From CAVXAE01 sp044225565 (GTDB lineage: Bacteria > Pseudomonadota > Gammaproteobacteria > Steroidobacterales > Steroidobacteraceae), in the NCBI GenBank assembly GCA_044225565.1, contig JBGAIL010000032.1:1-33589 (forward strand): DNA of 33,589 nucleotides, read 5' to 3'. The notes under the pieces were generated by a model. It had not been told where the DNA came from and made no database searches. It saw nothing but the letters and a program-made list of their open reading frames with translations. The stretch's first letter is position 1, and the number at the start of each line of letters is the position of its first letter. Positions 22,982 to 30,966 of the stretch are shown one piece after another. The translations under genes and the position numbers were made by a program.

Positions 22982-24007
22982 ATGGCCGCCAAGAAGACGA
23001 ACGGTAGCGCCAGGGGCGCAGGCGCCAGGCGTGGTGCGAAGAAAACCTCCCGAGGCAAGCTTGCTCCCGGGCGCAGCGTTCGCGGGCTCGGCCCTGCGGA
23101 CGTCCCTCTTCCCGCCGACAACCCCGAAGTCGCGGACGTGAGCGCGCTGGTGCTGGAGGCCGGTGGCGCGCCCATCGGTGCTTATCGCGACCCGCTTGGC
23201 GGCCGCGCCATCCTGATGGCTTCGCTGCCGCTGAGTGCGGTGCAGCCCACGCCCTTCCAGCGCGACTTGTCGCCCACGCACGTGAAGCGGCTGGCGGGCA
23301 AGATCGACGAGACGGGCGCGTTCCTCGATCCGCTGATCGTGGTGCGCGGCGAGGACGGCCGGCTGTGGACGCCGAACGGCCGCCACCGCCTGGCGGCTGC
23401 GAAAGTGCTGGGGCTGCGGCAGATCGTCGCGCTGATCTCGCCGAACGAGGCGCTCGCTTACCGCATCCTGGCGCTGAACACCGAGAAGGCGCACAACCTC
23501 AAGGACCGCAGCCTCGAGGTGATCCGCATGGCGCGCAACCTCGAGAAGCGCCAGCCCCAGGCGCGCGAGTCCCAGCTGGCCGCGGAATTCGAGGCGCCGG
23601 AGCTGCTGACGCTCGGCATCCTCTACAGCCGCGTGCCGCGCTTCGCGGGAGGCGCCTACAGCGCGTTCCTCAAGAAGGTCGACCGGTTCAGCGACCGCAC
23701 TCTGGCCGTGAGCCTGCGCGAGCGCGAAGGTTTCGCCTCGCGACTGCTGGACATCGACGCGCAAGTGAAGCGCGTCGTCACGGCGCTCACGGCGAAGGGC
23801 TTCCGCTCACCTTATCTGCGCAATTACGTGGTGGCGCGCATCAATCCGGTGCGTTTCCACAAGGCGAAGAAGGGGGACACGCGGCCGCCGATGCCGATCG
23901 CTCAGGCGCTCACGCGCATGGCCGCGGCGGCGAAGAAGTTCAACATCGACACCGTGAGCAATTCCGAGATCGCCTGGGTGGCCATCGGCGCAGGCTCGCA
24001 GGAATAG
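22982..24007 (+). CDS. Solitary ParB N-terminal domain protein
   Basis: A 341-aa protein. A Lys/Arg/Gly-rich tail (about residues 1-35) is followed by a ParB-like domain: LSAVQPTPFQRDLSPTHVKRLAGKIDETGAFLDPLIVV, then WTPNGRHRLAAAKVLGLRQIVALI, where GRHRLAAAK corresponds to the GxRRxRAA nucleotide-binding motif. A helical C-terminal part (about 165-340) contains RNLEKRQPQARESQLAAEFEAPEL and KGFRSPYLRNYVVARINPVRF. No parA, parS-like repeat or plasmid gene is nearby, so a role in chromosome partition is unlikely. Such stand-alone ParB-domain proteins may act as DNA-binding regulators or nucleases, but the function is unknown. ATG 22982 is preferred because upstream codons lack homology. Confidence 0.85.
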   Translation: MAAKKTNGSARGAGARRGAKKTSRGKLAPGRSVRGLGPADVPLPADNPEVADVSALVLEAGGAPIGAYRDPLGGRAILMASLPLSAVQPTPFQRDLSPTHVKRLAGKIDETGAFLDPLIVVRGEDGRLWTPNGRHRLAAAKVLGLRQIVALISPNEALAYRILALNTEKAHNLKDRSLEVIRMARNLEKRQPQARESQLAAEFEAPELLTLGILYSRVPRFAGGAYSAFLKKVDRFSDRTLAVSLREREGFASRLLDIDAQVKRVVTALTAKGFRSPYLRNYVVARINPVRFHKAKKGDTRPPMPIAQALTRMAAAAKKFNIDTVSNSEIAWVAIGAGSQE

Positions 24008-24026
24008 CTCGCGCAAGAGGCTGCTC

Positions 24027-25802
24027 ATGAGACGGATTCCGGGGCTGGCCGCGCTGGCGGCCTGCATCGTGGCGAACGGCGCGCAGGCAGGGCCTTCGAA
24101 GCCGCTGGAAACCATTGCCGAGCGCTCGGCCTTTCGCTCCACCGGTCGGTTCGACGAAGTCGAGCGGTTGTGCCGCGATTACGCGAGCACGTGGCCGGAC
24201 GCGGTGCGCTGCACCGAGTTCGGCCGCACGCCCGAAGGGCGGCCGATGCTCGCGCTCACCATTTCTCGCAGCGGCGCGCTCACTCCTGAAGATGCCCGCG
24301 AGCGCGGCACGCCCGTGATGCTGATTCAGGGCGGCATCCACGCAGGGGAGATCGACGGCAAGGATGCGGGGTTTCTCGCCGTCCGCGAGTTGCTGCTCGG
24401 CAAGGCATTTCCCGATGCGCTGCGCTCCTTCGTGCTGGTGTTCGTTCCCGTGTTCAACGTGGACGGCCACGAGCGCTTCGGCAAATGGAATCGCCCGAAC
24501 CAGTCGGGTCCGGAGGAGATGGGCTGGCGCGCCACCGCGCAGAACCTCAACCTGAATCGCGACTACTGCAAGGCGGACGCGCCGGAGATGCAGGCGATGC
24601 TGCGCCTGCTGGATGCCTGGGATCCCGTGCTGTACGTCGACCTGCACGTGACCGACGGCGCGCAATTCCAGCACGATGTCTCCAACACGCTCGAGCCCAT
24701 CTACGCCGGCGATGCGGGCCTGCAGCCCGGCGGGCGGGCGCTGGTGAAGGAGCTGAACGAGGCGCTGACGCGCATGGGCTCGCTGCCCCTGGATTTCTAT
24801 CCGGAATTCCTGAAGGAAGACGATCCGGCCTCCGGCTTCGCCGTCGGCGCATCGGAACCGCGCTTCTCCACGGGCTATTGGGGCTTGCGCAATCGCTATG
24901 CCTTGCTGGTCGAGACGCACTCGTGGAAGGACTATCCGACGCGGGTGCGCATCACGCGGAACACCATCGTCACGCTCGCGGACATGATGGCGCGGCGCGG
25001 CAAGGACTGGCGGGCGCTCGCGCGACAAGCCGATGAGCGCGCGGCGAAGATCGGCGGCACGCCGGTGACGCTGTCCTATCAGACCGGGCAGCACGTCAGC
25101 ACCATCGATTTCCGCGGCTACGCTTACACGCGCGAGCCTTCGGCGATCTCGGGTGATCTCGTCACGCACTACGATGCCGGCAAGCCGCAGATCTGGCGCG
25201 TGCCGCTGTACGACAGCGTTGCTCCGAAGCTGGTGGTGCGCGCGCCCTCGGGCGGATACATCGTGCCGGCTGCACATGCGGCATGGATGGCGGAGCGGCT
25301 ATCGATTCACGGTATCGATTTCGATCGTATCGGCCGCGTCCAGCGCGGCGCGAGCGTCGAGACGTTCCGCGCCACCGCGGTGAGCTTCGCGAACACTTCG
25401 TTCGAAGGCCGCATCGCGGTGGAGCTCGCGGGCGAGTGGAAGCCCGAGCGGGTGGACATCGCCGAAGGCTCGCTGTTCGTGCCCATCGCGCAGGGCAGGG
25501 CGCGCCTGGTGATGACGCTGCTCGAGCCGCAGTCTCCCGATTCCTACGTCGCGTGGGGCTTCTTCGACAACGCCTTCGAGCGCAAGGAGTACATGGAGCC
25601 TTACGTCGCCGAGCAGGTCGCGAAAGAGATGCTGCAGAGCGACCCGCAGGTCGCGGCGGAGTTCAGGCGCCGGCTCGAGACGGATGCGCAGTTCGCGCGG
25701 GACCCCAAGGCGCGGCTCGATTTCTTCTATCGCCGGCACGCCTCGTGGGACCGGGCGTACAACCTGTATCCCGTGTACCGCAGCGACTCGCGTCTGCGCT
25801 GA
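24027..25802 (+). CDS. Exported M14-family zinc carboxypeptidase-like metallopeptidase
   Basis: 591 aa with a signal peptide (MRRIPGLAALAACIVANGAQA). The zinc site is H105 and E108 (GGIHAGEIDGKD) plus H207 (YVDLHVTDG). The substrate-binding LNLNRDY (R178) and the catalytic glutamate E296 (YALLVETHSWKDY) are present. It is an intact M14 enzyme acting in the periplasm or outside on peptide C-termini. The domain is followed by about 270 residues of probable beta-sandwich and a helical end (FARDPKARLDFFYRRHASWDRAYNLYPVYR) usual for this exported subgroup. The start has AGAGG upstream and lies 19 bp after the ParB-like gene. The substrate is unknown; peptide scavenging is an inference. Confidence 0.92.
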   Translation: MRRIPGLAALAACIVANGAQAGPSKPLETIAERSAFRSTGRFDEVERLCRDYASTWPDAVRCTEFGRTPEGRPMLALTISRSGALTPEDARERGTPVMLIQGGIHAGEIDGKDAGFLAVRELLLGKAFPDALRSFVLVFVPVFNVDGHERFGKWNRPNQSGPEEMGWRATAQNLNLNRDYCKADAPEMQAMLRLLDAWDPVLYVDLHVTDGAQFQHDVSNTLEPIYAGDAGLQPGGRALVKELNEALTRMGSLPLDFYPEFLKEDDPASGFAVGASEPRFSTGYWGLRNRYALLVETHSWKDYPTRVRITRNTIVTLADMMARRGKDWRALARQADERAAKIGGTPVTLSYQTGQHVSTIDFRGYAYTREPSAISGDLVTHYDAGKPQIWRVPLYDSVAPKLVVRAPSGGYIVPAAHAAWMAERLSIHGIDFDRIGRVQRGASVETFRATAVSFANTSFEGRIAVELAGEWKPERVDIAEGSLFVPIAQGRARLVMTLLEPQSPDSYVAWGFFDNAFERKEYMEPYVAEQVAKEMLQSDPQVAAEFRRRLETDAQFARDPKARLDFFYRRHASWDRAYNLYPVYRSDSRLR

Positions 25803-25874
25803 ACCGGTTCACCCGAGCGCGCACGCCGGGGCCCGCCGGGCGCGGCGCGCGCGCATGGCCGCCTCTCTTCCAGT

Positions 25875-26507
25875 TCAGCTGCGGCGCGAGCCTTCCGCGC
25901 CGCGCGGTTTCCAGTTGAATTCGATCGGGATCGTGGCGAACACCGTTCGCGCCACGCCATCCTCCAGATAAGGCCTGAACACCGCATGCTCCACCGCATC
26001 GCGGGCTGCGGCATCCAGCCGGGCGTAGCCGCTCGAGCGCTGGATCTCGATGCGGGCGGCTCGCCCCAGCTCGTCGATCATCACGCGCAGCAGCACGAGT
26101 CCCTGCTCGCCCGAACGGCGCGATTCGGCCGGATAATGCGGCCGCGGTGGCGTGAGATACGCGACTTCCGCCACTGTGACGATGCGCGCCGGCGCGCTCT
26201 CGATTCCGGGCGGGCTTTCGGTGGCGGCCACGGTGATGGCATTCAAGGGCGGCGGCGCGTCCCGAATCTCGATGAGTGGCGGCTCGATCGACGGCAAGAC
26301 GGGCTCCTTCCACGCCGGGTCGACTTTCGGTGCCGGATCGGGCAGCCGCGTTTCCGTGGACAAGGTGACTTCGATGGGCGCGCCTGGCCCAACGGTGCTC
26401 ACTCGCGAAGCCGAAGGCCCGATGCCTGCAAGCAGCGCGAAATGGACGGCCGCGATGGCGACGAATGCCGCCGGCCGGGGGCGGAGGGGAGCGGGCGGGA
26501 TGGTCAT
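25875..26507 (-). CDS. tonB: TonB energy-transducing protein
   Basis: 210 aa. One N-terminal transmembrane anchor (AFVAIAAVHFALLAGI) is followed by a proline-rich periplasmic spacer (RLPDPAPKVDPAWKEPVLPSIEPPLIE). The C-terminal TonB domain is complete (PPRPHYPAESRRSGEQGLVLLRVMIDELGRAARIEIQRSSGYARLDAAARDAVEHAVFRPY, shown by its ends; then IPIEFNWK). It transmits proton-motive force from ExbBD to outer-membrane receptors. ExbB and ExbD are not in the window. Its start (ATG, GGAGG 9 nt upstream) is divergent from the receptor gene, and one Fur-like box lies between them, so both are probably iron-repressed together. Confidence 0.92.
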   Translation of the reverse strand: MTIPPAPLRPRPAAFVAIAAVHFALLAGIGPSASRVSTVGPGAPIEVTLSTETRLPDPAPKVDPAWKEPVLPSIEPPLIEIRDAPPPLNAITVAATESPPGIESAPARIVTVAEVAYLTPPRPHYPAESRRSGEQGLVLLRVMIDELGRAARIEIQRSSGYARLDAAARDAVEHAVFRPYLEDGVARTVFATIPIEFNWKPRGAEGSRRS

Positions 26508-26540
26508 GGATGGCAGCCTCCAATGCGAACCGCTTGCAGA

Positions 26541-26555
26541 TGAGAATAGTTCTCA
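26541..26555. promoter_or_regulatory. Fur box between tonB and the siderophore receptor gene
   Basis: TGAGAA-TAG-TTCTCA is a perfect inverted repeat with 3-nt centre, a close fit to the Fur core (TGAGAAT..TTCTCA type), in an otherwise GC-rich region. It lies 33 bp before the tonB start and covers the only in-frame ATG (26540) ahead of the receptor. Confidence 0.75.
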
Positions 26556-26620
26556 ATACGATAGACCTCCAGCCCCGGCATCGCAACCGGTTCCATTCAA
26601 GCTTTCAGGGAGCCTTCCAC

Positions 26621-29044
26621 CTGGACACCAAGAAGACCAACCGTGCCCGCGGCGTCGCGCTGCGGCAGACAGTCGCCACGGCCGTCGCATTCGCCATCCA
26701 CGCCGCGGCCGCCAACGGGGCCGCAGGCACAGCGCCTGCCGCAACGGCCGCCACCGACGTTGCGGCTTCCCTCGAATCGGCCGCGCCCCAGGCCGGGCAG
26801 CCCGAGCCGCGGGAGCTGCCGAAAATCTCCGTGGAAGGCGCGAATACCGACACGTACAAGGCCGATCAGGCCTCGTCTCTCAAATACACGGCTCCGCTGC
26901 TGGATACTCCGCAGACGCTCACGGTCATCCCGCGCAAGGTCATCGAGGACCAGAGCCTTCTCACGCTGCGGGAAATCCTCTCCACGGTGCCGGGCATCAC
27001 GTTCGGTGCGGGCGAGGGTGGTGGAGGCTTTGGGGACAGCATCAACCTGCGCGGCTTCGCCGGCAGCAACGACATCACCGTGGATGGCTTGCGCGACAGC
27101 GCGCAATACACACGATCGGACCCCTTCAATCTCGAGCAGGTGGAGGTCGTCAACGGGGCGAGCTCCGTGTATGCGGGCGCCGGCGCAGTGGGAGGAAGCG
27201 TCAACCTCGTCAGCAAGACCCCGCTCGCGGAGTCCTTCTCGCGCTTCAGCGGGGCGGCGGCGACCGATGATTACGGACGCCTGACCGCGGACATCAACCA
27301 CGCCTTCGGCTCCAACGACGCCCTGCGCGTCAATGCCATGTGGCATCAGAACGACGTGCCGGGCCGCGACGTGGAGCGATTCGAGCGCTGGGGCATCGCG
27401 CCCTCCGTGGCGTTCGGCCTCGGCGGCCCGACCACGCTCACCCTGAGCTTCCTGCACCAGTCCGACGACAACACGCCGCAATACGGCGTGCCGACTTTCC
27501 GCGGCCGGTTGCTCGAAGGCGCGGACATCGAGGCCTACTACGGCTATCGCAACATCGACCGGCAGGAGAGCGACACCGACGTGCTGAGCGCCGTCGTGAA
27601 GCACGATTTCAACGATCGCGTCTCGCTGCGCAACCACACCCGGGCGCAGCGTGTGGACCAGCTCTCGCAGGTCGATCCGCCGCAGGGAACGTTCTGCCTG
27701 ACCTCCACTGGCCTTACGCCGGCAGGCGCGCCTTGCCTGACTGCCACAGGAGTCGTCGTTTCCCCGGGCTTCTATCTGCCCAGCGGCCCGCGCGGCACCA
27801 CGCGCGACACCCGCAACGAAGCGCTGATCAACCAGACCGACCTCACGCTCTCGTTCGCCACCGGCCGGTTCGAGCACTCGCTGGTCACCGGCCTGTCGAT
27901 CGCGCATGAGACCTTCTCGCTGCGAAACGGCAACGTGCTGCGCAATGCGGATGGCACGACGCCAGTGCTGCCGCAAACGCCGATCGGCGAGCCGGATTCG
28001 CTCTACACCGGTACGCTGAACTATGTCCGGGCCGGCGAAACGAAAGGCAAGCTCGACAACCAGGCCCTCTACGCCTTCGACACGCTGAAGCTCAGCGAGC
28101 GCTGGCAGCTGAACGGAGGTGTGCGGTATGAGCACAACGACGGCTCGAGCACCGTCACCACATACGCCATTCCCGCGGATGGCGGCGCTGCGACCCGCAA
28201 TCCGGTCGCGGACAACGACGAGCATCTGCTCAGCTATCGGGCGGGCCTGGTTTACAAGCCCGCACAGAACGGCTCCGTCTACTTCGCGTATGGCAATTCA
28301 CGGACGCCGTCCAAGGCGTCGGTGAATGGCGCCTGCACCGTTGCGATTTCCGCGGACGGCACGCCTCAGGCCAATGCCAACTGCAACGTCGATCCGGAGA
28401 AGGCGGTGAACTACGAGCTCGGCGCGAAGTGGGACCTGCTGGACGCGCGCCTGAGCCTCACGGCCGCCGTGTTCCGCAACGAGCGCAGCAACTACCGCGT
28501 GAACGATCCCGGCAATCCGGACAACCCTTCTCAGGAGCAGCGGCTCGATGGCCGGGCCCGGGTGGACGGCGTGGTGCTCGGCGTGGGCGGGTTGTTGCGC
28601 GAAGGCTGGGGCCTGTTCGCGAACTACACGTACCTCGACAGCGAGGTGCTGCAGGGGGCATCGGACTACATCTCGTCGCTGGGCCAGGATTACACGCGCG
28701 GCGATCCGCTGCTCAACGTGCCCCGGAATGCCTTCAGCCTGTGGACCGTGTATCAGCTGCCTCACCGCGTGCAGCTGGGCTACGGTCTCACGTATCAGGA
28801 CAAGGTGTACGTCAGCCAGCACAGCGCAGCCAATGTGGAGGGGCCGCTCGCCACCGCGAAAGGCTATTCCGTCCATCGCGTGATGGTGCGCTACGGCCTG
28901 AGCCGGCGTGCAGACCTGCAGTTGAACGTGAACAACGTGTTCGACAAGGAATACCTCAGCCGCGTGCGCACGGCCGGCGAGCAGGCCTGGGCCACGCCCG
29001 GCGAGGGCAGGCAGTTCGTGCTCACCGCGAGCTACAGCTTCTGA
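26621..29044 (+). CDS. TonB-dependent siderophore receptor, Fiu-like catecholate type
   Basis: Outer-membrane ferric-siderophore importer, 807 aa from CTG 26621 (834 aa if ATG 26540 is used). Fiu/catecholate-receptor features are NTDTYKADQASSLKYTAPLLDTPQTLTVIPRKVIEDQ, LREILSTVPGITFGAGEGG, SINLRGFAGSNDITVDGLRD and DPFNLEQVEVVNGASSVYAGAGAVGGSVNLVSKTP. A 22-strand-type barrel ends FVLTASYSF. The CTG start is preferred: AGGGAG lies 8 nt upstream and a normal signal peptide follows at once (KKTNRARGVALRQTVATAVAFAIHAAAA). ATG 26540 lies inside the Fur box and would add 27 unlikely residues. Probably Fur-repressed; co-transcribed with piuC and the PepSY gene. Confidence 0.9.
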   Translation: MDTKKTNRARGVALRQTVATAVAFAIHAAAANGAAGTAPAATAATDVAASLESAAPQAGQPEPRELPKISVEGANTDTYKADQASSLKYTAPLLDTPQTLTVIPRKVIEDQSLLTLREILSTVPGITFGAGEGGGGFGDSINLRGFAGSNDITVDGLRDSAQYTRSDPFNLEQVEVVNGASSVYAGAGAVGGSVNLVSKTPLAESFSRFSGAAATDDYGRLTADINHAFGSNDALRVNAMWHQNDVPGRDVERFERWGIAPSVAFGLGGPTTLTLSFLHQSDDNTPQYGVPTFRGRLLEGADIEAYYGYRNIDRQESDTDVLSAVVKHDFNDRVSLRNHTRAQRVDQLSQVDPPQGTFCLTSTGLTPAGAPCLTATGVVVSPGFYLPSGPRGTTRDTRNEALINQTDLTLSFATGRFEHSLVTGLSIAHETFSLRNGNVLRNADGTTPVLPQTPIGEPDSLYTGTLNYVRAGETKGKLDNQALYAFDTLKLSERWQLNGGVRYEHNDGSSTVTTYAIPADGGAATRNPVADNDEHLLSYRAGLVYKPAQNGSVYFAYGNSRTPSKASVNGACTVAISADGTPQANANCNVDPEKAVNYELGAKWDLLDARLSLTAAVFRNERSNYRVNDPGNPDNPSQEQRLDGRARVDGVVLGVGGLLREGWGLFANYTYLDSEVLQGASDYISSLGQDYTRGDPLLNVPRNAFSLWTVYQLPHRVQLGYGLTYQDKVYVSQHSAANVEGPLATAKGYSVHRVMVRYGLSRRADLQLNVNNVFDKEYLSRVRTAGEQAWATPGEGRQFVLTASYSF

Positions 29045-29721
29045 TCCTCCACATCCCCAACGTGCTCACCCCCGAGCAGGTCGTCGCGACGCGGCGCGTG
29101 CTCGACGAGGCGGAGTGGGTGGATGGCAAGGCGACCGCTGGCCACCAGTCGGCGCGCGCCAAGCAGAACCAGCAGCTGCCGGAAGATTCGGCGGCAGCGC
29201 GCGAGCTCGGCCGGCAGGTGTTGGCCGCGCTCGAGCGCAGCCCGCTGTTCATCTCGGCAGCGCTGCCGCTGCGCATCTTCCCGCCTCTCTTCAATCGTTA
29301 TTCGGGAGGGCATTCCTTCGGCATGCACGTCGACAACGCGGTGCGCCAGGTACGTGCCACGGGGCAGCCCGTGCGCACGGACCTCTCTGCCACGCTGTTC
29401 CTGGCGGAGCCGCACGAATATGACGGCGGTGATCTGGTAGTCGAGGACACCTATGGCGCGCACACCATCAAGCTTCCAGCGGGTCACATGGTGCTCTACC
29501 CGGCGAGCAGCCTGCATCGCGTCCAACCCGTTACGCGTGGTGCGCGGCTCGCGTCGTTCTTCTGGATCCAGAGCATGGTGCGCGATGATGTGGGACGCAG
29601 CCTGCTGTTCGATCTCGACACCGCGATACGGCTGCTGAATGCGGACACGCCGGACCACGTGGTGGCGGTGCGCCTCACTGGCGTGTATCACAACCTGCTG
29701 CGCAGGTGGGCGCAGTTGTGA
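29041..29721 (+). CDS. piuC: PiuC/YbiX-type Fe(II)/2-oxoglutarate hydroxylase
   Basis: A 226-aa enzyme of the PKHD-type hydroxylase family found beside Fiu-like receptors. Iron ligands are H96 and D98 (GMHVDNAVR) and H159 (SSLHRV); R169 (RGARLASF) binds 2-oxoglutarate. It also has KQNQQL, RTDLSATLFL, EYDGGDLVVED and YHNLLRRW. By homology the protein begins LILHIPNVL, which is CTG 29041, overlapping the receptor stop (CTGA), and the length then matches the family. The next alternative, GTG 29062, would lose the first strand. It is likely involved in handling of siderophore or catechol-iron complexes; the substrate is not firmly known for the family. Confidence 0.88.
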   Translation: MILHIPNVLTPEQVVATRRVLDEAEWVDGKATAGHQSARAKQNQQLPEDSAAARELGRQVLAALERSPLFISAALPLRIFPPLFNRYSGGHSFGMHVDNAVRQVRATGQPVRTDLSATLFLAEPHEYDGGDLVVEDTYGAHTIKLPAGHMVLYPASSLHRVQPVTRGARLASFFWIQSMVRDDVGRSLLFDLDTAIRLLNADTPDHVVAVRLTGVYHNLLRRWAQL

Positions 29722-30899
29722 AGACGCTGCGCAATGCCCTGTTCCAGGTCCACTGGATCGTAGGCATCACGGCCGGATGCGTGCTCGCGCTGGTCGGGTT
29801 GACCGGGGCGATGCTGTCGTTCGAAGAGAAGATCGTCTCCGTGCTCAATGAAGATGCTCGCACGGTGATGCCGCGTTCGACGGCCCCGTTGTCCGTGCCG
29901 CAGCTGTTGAAGAGAATCGAGCTGCAGCATCCGGATGCGCGTGTCGCCTCGCTGCTGGTCTTCGGAAGCCCCTCCCAGGCGTGGCGAGTGACGTTCGAGC
30001 CCGCCAGCGCACGCGCGGTCGATGGCCAGGCCCGGGGTGCGTCGCGCTACGTGAATCCCTACACGGGCTCCCTTTCGCTCGAGCCCGGCGATCGAGGCGA
30101 ATCGTTCTTCCGTTCCGTGCGCAGCCTGCATCGCTGGCTGATGCTCGGCGAGTGGGGAAACCGGGACGTCGGCCGGCAGATCACCGGGGCCTGCGCGCTG
30201 CTGCTGGTGCTCATGTGCGCCACCGGGCTCTATCTGCGCTGGCCGCGCAACGGGCACACGTTCCACTCGTGGCTCGTTCCGGACTTCGCGCTGCGCGGCC
30301 GCAGCTTCCTCTGGAACCTCCACGCCACCGTGGGCACCTGGCTGCTGCTCTTCTATCTGGTGATCGCTCTAACGGGCCTCCAGTGGTCTTACGAGTGGTA
30401 TCGCAACGGGCTCTATGCGCTCGCCGGCGTGGAACGCTCCGAGCGGCCCGAGCGCTCGCGCGCCCTCGAGCTCGCAGGCCGGGCGCCCGATCTGTCCAGG
30501 GCCTGGCGCGTGTTCCTCGAGGAGACCGAGACCTCCGGCTTCAATCGGGCGATCCTGCGGATTCCTCGCGGCGGACCCGACTCCCCCGTCGAGATCCGCT
30601 ATCTCGAGGCGAATCCGGCGCACAGCCGGGCTTACAACACGCTCGCGGTGGAACCCGTGACCGGCGTAGTCGTGAAGCACGAGCGCTACGCCGAGAAGAA
30701 TGCAGGCGGGAAACTCATCGCCAGCGTCTTTGCGCTGCACTCGGGCCAGTTCTTCGGCACGCCCGGCATGCTGGCTTTCATGCTGGCGAGCCTGGGCATG
30801 CCTCTCTTCGCGGTGACCGGCTGGATGCTCTATCTCGACCGCCGCAAGCGTAAAGCGCGGTCCCGCGCGCGCATGGCCGCCCTGACGCCGGTGACTTAG
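29718..30899 (+). CDS. PepSY-associated transmembrane protein (putative iron/siderophore reductase)
   Basis: A 393-aa inner-membrane protein with about four transmembrane segments: VHWIVGITAGCVLALVGLTGAML, CALLLVLMCATGLYL, TVGTWLLLFYLVIALTGLQWSY, and one near the C-terminus (MLAFMLASLGMPLFAVTGWMLYLDRRKR). Two periplasmic PepSY-like regions lie between them. Conserved histidines are present in helices and near their ends (HWIVG, LHRWL, NLHATVG, LHSGQFFG), as in proteins proposed to reduce ferric siderophores in the periplasm. It lacks a C-terminal flavodoxin or FNR domain seen in longer relatives. The start is GTG 29718, overlapping the piuC stop by 4 nt. It is the last gene of the iron module. 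Confidence 0.88.
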   Translation: MKTLRNALFQVHWIVGITAGCVLALVGLTGAMLSFEEKIVSVLNEDARTVMPRSTAPLSVPQLLKRIELQHPDARVASLLVFGSPSQAWRVTFEPASARAVDGQARGASRYVNPYTGSLSLEPGDRGESFFRSVRSLHRWLMLGEWGNRDVGRQITGACALLLVLMCATGLYLRWPRNGHTFHSWLVPDFALRGRSFLWNLHATVGTWLLLFYLVIALTGLQWSYEWYRNGLYALAGVERSERPERSRALELAGRAPDLSRAWRVFLEETETSGFNRAILRIPRGGPDSPVEIRYLEANPAHSRAYNTLAVEPVTGVVVKHERYAEKNAGGKLIASVFALHSGQFFGTPGMLAFMLASLGMPLFAVTGWMLYLDRRKRKARSRARMAALTPVT

Positions 30900-30919
30900 C
30901 CGAGCCCCGCTGGCTAGAA
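30891..30919 (+). promoter_or_regulatory. Sigma-70-like promoter of the macA operon
   Basis: GTGACT (30891-30896) and TAGAAT (30914-30919, 5 of 6 to consensus) are separated by 17 nt. The -35 covers the stop of the PepSY gene. The start point would be near 30926, about 40 nt before ATG 30967. Confidence 0.45.
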
Positions 30920-30966
30920 TCTCCCGCCCTCGGGGAACAGGCCTGCCCGGCCGCTGACTAAGCAGC

